Part shown: one piece after another, positions 61,182 to 64,000 of the stretch
Position numbering within the stretch: position 1 is the stretch's first letter
How the letters are laid out: each line of letters begins with the position of its first letter
NCBI RefSeq assembly: GCF_000974765.1
Contig: NZ_BBWU01000021.1
Span: forward strand, 62,001-126,000
Direction of reading: 5' to 3'
Length of the DNA: 64,000 nt
Origin: Sphingomonas changbaiensis NBRC 104936
Lineage (GTDB): Bacteria > Pseudomonadota > Alphaproteobacteria > Sphingomonadales > Sphingomonadaceae
Notes under the pieces: model-generated
Database searches by the model: none
The model's input: only the letters and a program-made list of their open reading frames with translations
What the model was told of the DNA's origin: nothing
Translations under genes and position numbers: made by a program

Positions 61182-61412
61182 TCAGCGCCGGACGCGAATT
61201 GTCCTGCAGACACGGACGCGGCGGTGATGGTGCCAGCGCGTTCTGCACACCCGCTTGGTCCGCCATCCGCGATGCCGCATTTCGTGACGGTAATTGACGT
61301 GCCGCGTCACCGTCGTCCGCGTCACCACCCGCTCGCGCTGGGCACTGGCGGGCACTGCCGAAAAGGACGTGATCGCCACGGCGGCCGCGGCTGCAATCGC
61401 AAAGAGCTTCAT
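61182..61412 (-). CDS. Small secreted Arg/His-rich basic protein
   Basis: A 76-residue protein with signal peptide (MKLFAIAAAAAVAITSFSAV, cut near ASAQ). The mature part is extremely rich in Arg and His with two Cys (KRVCRTRWHHHRRVRVCRT). ATG 61412 follows GGGAGACGAAG. Such basic secreted peptides recur in sphingomonads. A cell-envelope or metal-binding role is possible but not shown. Confidence 0.7.
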   Translation of the reverse strand: MKLFAIAAAAAVAITSFSAVPASAQRERVVTRTTVTRHVNYRHEMRHRGWRTKRVCRTRWHHHRRVRVCRTIRVRR

Positions 61413-61493
61413 CTTCGTCTCCCATTCCCCTGTCGCGAGCCGAACCACCGACCCGGCAATCCGGTTTCAACGGGAGGAACGGGCGCGCACGCC

Positions 61494-61522
61494 TTGCCCT
61501 TTGCCCACCTTTCCCCTATGTG
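61494..61522 (+). promoter_or_regulatory. Candidate rpsA promoter
   Basis: TTGCCC (61494-61499) and TATGTG (61517-61522) are 17 bp apart. They lie about 220 bp upstream of rpsA, giving a long leader. Confidence 0.45.
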
Positions 61523-61557
61523 CGCCCGCGTCCGGCGGACTTGGGTTCGCGGAGGAA

Positions 61558-61594
61558 GGCGCGTGGGGTGTTCCGACGCGCCCTTTTGGCTTTT
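61558..61594 (+). promoter_or_regulatory. Terminator-like hairpin in the rpsA leader
   Basis: GGCGCGT (61558-61564) pairs with ACGCGCC (61576-61582), followed by CTTTTGGCTTTT. It lies between the candidate promoter and rpsA on the coding strand, with no upstream gene on that strand closer than cmk. It could end cmk transcription or act as an attenuator for rpsA. Confidence 0.5.
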
Positions 61595-61740
61595 ATGGCG
61601 CCTCCGTTCCCCTGCACCGCCCGGATGCTTCGTCGGCATGCGGCCGGCGGGGCGGATTGGCCTCGGGTCCGTTCACGCGGGCCTAGACCGCCGGAGACAA
61701 CCGGCTGGCCAGCAATGATTGTTTAGGAAGTATCTCCCTC

Positions 61741-63450
61741 ATGGCCACTGCGGCTTTTCCCACCCGCGACGATTTCGCGGCTCTTCTCAACGAAACGCTC
61801 GGCGACAACGAAGGCTTTGAAGGCCGCGTCGTCAAGGGCACCGTCACCGCGATCGAGAACGATCTGGCCGTCATCGACGTCGGTCTGAAGTCCGAAGGCC
61901 GCGTGCCGCTGCGCGAGTTCGCGGCGCCGGGCCAGAAGGCGGACCTGAAGGTCGGCGACGAGGTCGAGGTGTTCGTCGACCGCGTCGAGAACGTCAACGG
62001 CGAAGCGATGCTGTCGCGCGACCGCGCGCGCCGCGAAGCCGCCTGGGACAAGCTGGAAGGCGAGTTCGCCGCCGGCAACCGCGTCGACGGCGTGATCTTC
62101 GGTCGCGTGAAGGGTGGCTTCACCGTCGACCTCGGCGGCGCCGTCGCCTTCCTGCCGGGCAGCCAGGTCGATATCCGTCCGGTCCGCGACGTGCAGCCGC
62201 TGATGGATATCCCGCAGCCGTTCCAGGTGCTGAAGATGGACCGCCGCCGCGGCAACATCGTCGTGTCGCGCCGCGCCGTTCTCGAAGAGACCCGCGCCGA
62301 GCAGCGCACCGGCCTGATCCAGAGCCTGCATGAAGGCCAGGTGATCGATGGCGTCGTCAAGAACATCACCGATTATGGCGCGTTCGTGGATCTGGGCGGC
62401 ATCGACGGCCTGCTCCACGTCACCGACCTCAGCTACAAGCGGGTCAACCACCCGTCCGAGGTGCTGAACATCGGCGACACGGTGAAGGTGCAGATCATCC
62501 GCATCAACCGCGAGACGCAGCGCATCTCGCTGGGCATGAAGCAGCTCGAGAGCGATCCGTGGGAAGGCGCCGCCGCCAAATACCCGATCGGCGCCAAGTT
62601 CCATGGCCGCGTCACCAACATCACCGAGTACGGCGCGTTCGTCGAGCTCGAAGCGGGCATCGAAGGCCTGGTCCACGTCTCCGAAATGAGCTGGACCAAG
62701 AAGAACGTGCACCCGGGCAAGATCGTCTCGACCAGCCAAGAAGTCGACGTGATCGTGCTTGAGGTGGACGAAGACAAGCGCCGCATCTCGCTCGGCCTGA
62801 AGCAGGCCCAGCAGAATCCGTGGGAAAAGTTCGCCGAGGCGCATCCGGTCGGCAGCCAGGTCGAGGGCGAAGTCAAGAACGCGACCGAATTCGGCCTGTT
62901 CATCGGCCTCGACAACGACGTCGACGGCATGGTCCACATGTCGGATATCGCCTGGGGCATTTCCGGCGAGGACGCGCTCAATCTCCACCGCAAGGGCGAG
63001 ATGGTGCAGGCGATCGTGCTCGACGTGGACGTCGAGAAGGAGCGTATCTCGCTCGGCATGAAGCAGCTGGAGCGCGGTGCGCCTGCAGCCGGCGGCGCGA
63101 GCGAAGGCGCCCGCGTCAACAAGAACGAGATCGTCACCGTGACGGTGCTCGAGGTTCGCGACGGCGGCCTCGAAGTGCAGGCGGGAGACGATGGCGCGAC
63201 CGGCTTCATCAAGCGTTCGGACCTCGGCCGCGACCGCGACGAGCAGCGTTCGGAGCGCTTCCAGGTCGGCCAGAAGTTCGACGCGATGGTGACCGGCTTC
63301 GATCGCTCGAAGAAGCCGACCTTCTCCGTCAAGGCGATGCAGATCGCCGAAGAGAAGCAGGCCGTCGCCCAATATGGCAGCTCCGATTCGGGTGCGTCGC
63401 TCGGCGACATCCTCGGCGCCGCCCTCAACAAGGCGAAGCAGGGCAAGTAA
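61741..63450 (+). CDS. rpsA: 30S ribosomal protein S1
   Basis: S1 helps mRNA bind the 30S subunit. The 569-residue protein is a chain of S1 OB-fold repeats; clear copies contain GVVKNITDYGAFVDLGGIDGLLHVTDLSYKR-type sequence at about 200, 285 (GRVTNITEYGAFVELEAGIEGLVHVSEMSW) and 375 (GEVKNATEFGLFIGLDNDVDGMVHMSDI). Each is closed by RISLGMKQLE or RISLGLKQAQ. ATG 61741 follows AGGAAGTATCTCCCTC. ihfB lies downstream beyond a strong terminator. Confidence 0.98.
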   Translation: MATAAFPTRDDFAALLNETLGDNEGFEGRVVKGTVTAIENDLAVIDVGLKSEGRVPLREFAAPGQKADLKVGDEVEVFVDRVENVNGEAMLSRDRARREAAWDKLEGEFAAGNRVDGVIFGRVKGGFTVDLGGAVAFLPGSQVDIRPVRDVQPLMDIPQPFQVLKMDRRRGNIVVSRRAVLEETRAEQRTGLIQSLHEGQVIDGVVKNITDYGAFVDLGGIDGLLHVTDLSYKRVNHPSEVLNIGDTVKVQIIRINRETQRISLGMKQLESDPWEGAAAKYPIGAKFHGRVTNITEYGAFVELEAGIEGLVHVSEMSWTKKNVHPGKIVSTSQEVDVIVLEVDEDKRRISLGLKQAQQNPWEKFAEAHPVGSQVEGEVKNATEFGLFIGLDNDVDGMVHMSDIAWGISGEDALNLHRKGEMVQAIVLDVDVEKERISLGMKQLERGAPAAGGASEGARVNKNEIVTVTVLEVRDGGLEVQAGDDGATGFIKRSDLGRDRDEQRSERFQVGQKFDAMVTGFDRSKKPTFSVKAMQIAEEKQAVAQYGSSDSGASLGDILGAALNKAKQGK

Positions 63451-63457
63451 CAAAATG

Positions 63458-63495
63458 GGACCGCCACTCGGATAATTCCGGGTGGCGGTCCTTTC
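63458..63495 (+). terminator. Rho-independent terminator of rpsA
   Basis: GGACCGCCACTCGG pairs with CCGGGTGGCGGTCC around ATAATT, followed by TTTC. It begins 8 bp after the stop. Confidence 0.85.
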
Positions 63496-63661
63496 GATCC
63501 GACTCGCGCGGGCCTGCGGCCTGCGCTATGTTAGGACGAAGTATCGTAGCTTATCAGTCGAGTGTCGGTCTGGGGGGACCGTCGTTTTACGTGGGGGGAC
63601 CAGCGCTGGGGAGGCCCCGGCGGCGGTCCTGCAATGGAACCGCCAGCTTGAAAGGAAGCCT

Positions 63662-63940
63662 ATGATCCGGTCCGAATTGGTCCAGATGCTCGCCGAGGAC
63701 AATCCCGGCCTGTCCGTCAAGGAGATCGACAGGATCGTCGCGATCTTCTTTGACGAGATCAGTCAGCGCCTGGCCGATGGCGGCCGGGTGGAGCTGCGCG
63801 GCTTCGGCGCCTTCTCGACCCGCGCCCGTGACGCCCGCACCGGCCGCAACCCGCGCACCGGCGAAACCGTCGCGGTCGACGCCAAGCGCGTCCCCTATTT
63901 CAAGCCCGGCAAGGAAATGCGCCAGCGCCTGAACGTGTGA
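63662..63940 (+). CDS. ihfB: Integration host factor beta subunit
   Basis: IhfB pairs with IhfA to bend DNA. The 92-residue protein has [53 protein letters not shown] (the DNA-intercalating proline arm) and [19 protein letters not shown] 63662 follows AAAGGAAGCCT. A longer frame upstream covers the leader and a direct repeat of GGGGGGACC (about 63574-63602) and is not family-like. Confidence 0.96.
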   Translation: MIRSELVQMLAEDNPGLSVKEIDRIVAIFFDEISQRLADGGRVELRGFGAFSTRARDARTGRNPRTGETVAVDAKRVPYFKPGKEMRQRLNV

Positions 63941-63966
63941 GGGCGCGCGGCCGGTTGCTCACCTGT

Positions 63967-63988
63967 CATTCCCGCGAACGCGGGAATG
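63967..63988. repeat. Short REP-like palindrome after ihfB
   Basis: CATTCCCGCG and CGCGGGAATG are inverted around AA (shared CG), a common dispersed bacterial palindrome. Here it may also serve as the ihfB terminator, as TCTTTCT follows. Confidence 0.7.
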
Positions 63989-64000
63989 CGTCTTTCTGCG

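Noticed and set aside
63482-63661. 60-codon N-terminal extension of ihfB
   Set aside because: IHF beta proteins start at MIRSEL; the extension covers the rpsA terminator and the leader.
1-64000. CRISPR array or prophage
   Set aside because: No regularly spaced direct repeats, cas genes, integrase, capsid or terminase genes were found on either strand.

Overview
This window is a stretch of chromosome from a high-GC alphaproteobacterium, most probably of the order Sphingomonadales. The basis is the gene content and order (addA/addB, murU, amgK, tsaE, a DivL-type kinase and ahcY close together; aroA-cmk-rpsA-ihfB), the abundance of TonB-dependent receptors, secreted peptidases and amidohydrolases, frequent GTG and TTG starts, and short REP-like palindromes between genes. 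I see no integrase, transposase, phage or CRISPR array. No gene-free stretch exceeds 300 bases.

Left region (1-18.2 kb, nearly all on the minus strand): the 5' part of addA, addB, the cell-wall recycling pair murU/amgK, the tRNA-modification ATPase tsaE, and a large PAS kinase with tyrosine at the phospho-acceptor position (DivL hallmark). Upstream of these lie a secreted beta-propeller/amidohydrolase, a small secreted protein, a large TonB receptor, and ahcY behind a perfect 20-bp palindrome that looks like a SahR-type operator. The addB-addA junction has been rewritten by a 211-bp inverted-repeat element that adds 72 residues to AddB and supplies the addA ribosome binding site.

Middle region (18.2-34.8 kb): housekeeping genes. 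They include rpiB-glyA-(57-aa membrane protein)-nrdR-trmJ as one tightly packed plus-strand unit, chorismate mutase, rpsD with a clear promoter and terminator, an outer-membrane barrel, an S9 peptidase, the agmatine-to-putrescine pair aguA/aguB split by a REP element, a uracil-DNA glycosylase divergent from folK, tRNA-Lys, a lactate-oxidase-like flavoenzyme and a zinc-type ROK fructokinase. An FNR-family regulator is followed by a matching TTGAC-N4-GTCAA box in front of a secreted EF-hand protein and a lipoprotein.

The most distinctive accessory block is 34.8-41.8 kb: seven minus-strand genes with overlapping or nearly abutting ends (SDR, MarR, enoyl-CoA hydratase, RidA, a fused FAD monooxygenase/old-yellow-enzyme, an aryl-CoA ligase, and a creatininase-family hydrolase). 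This has the composition of the CoA-dependent aerobic 2-aminobenzoate (anthranilate) pathway built around 2-aminobenzoyl-CoA monooxygenase/reductase. RidA and the creatininase homologue are the least explained members. A HWE-type PAS/GAF histidine kinase lies divergent to it.

Right region (43.4-64 kb): an M28B carboxypeptidase, a tandem NTF2-like secreted protein, a ClC chloride channel translationally coupled to an HtrA-like protein that has lost all three catalytic residues, PutA (no RHH domain) divergent from its Lrp-type regulator, a secreted amidohydrolase and TonB receptor, a GNAT enzyme, tRNA-Ala, a TIGR02300 protein, then aroA-cmk-rpsA-ihfB. Three convergent gene pairs in the window end with stop codons overlapping in the same 4 bp.
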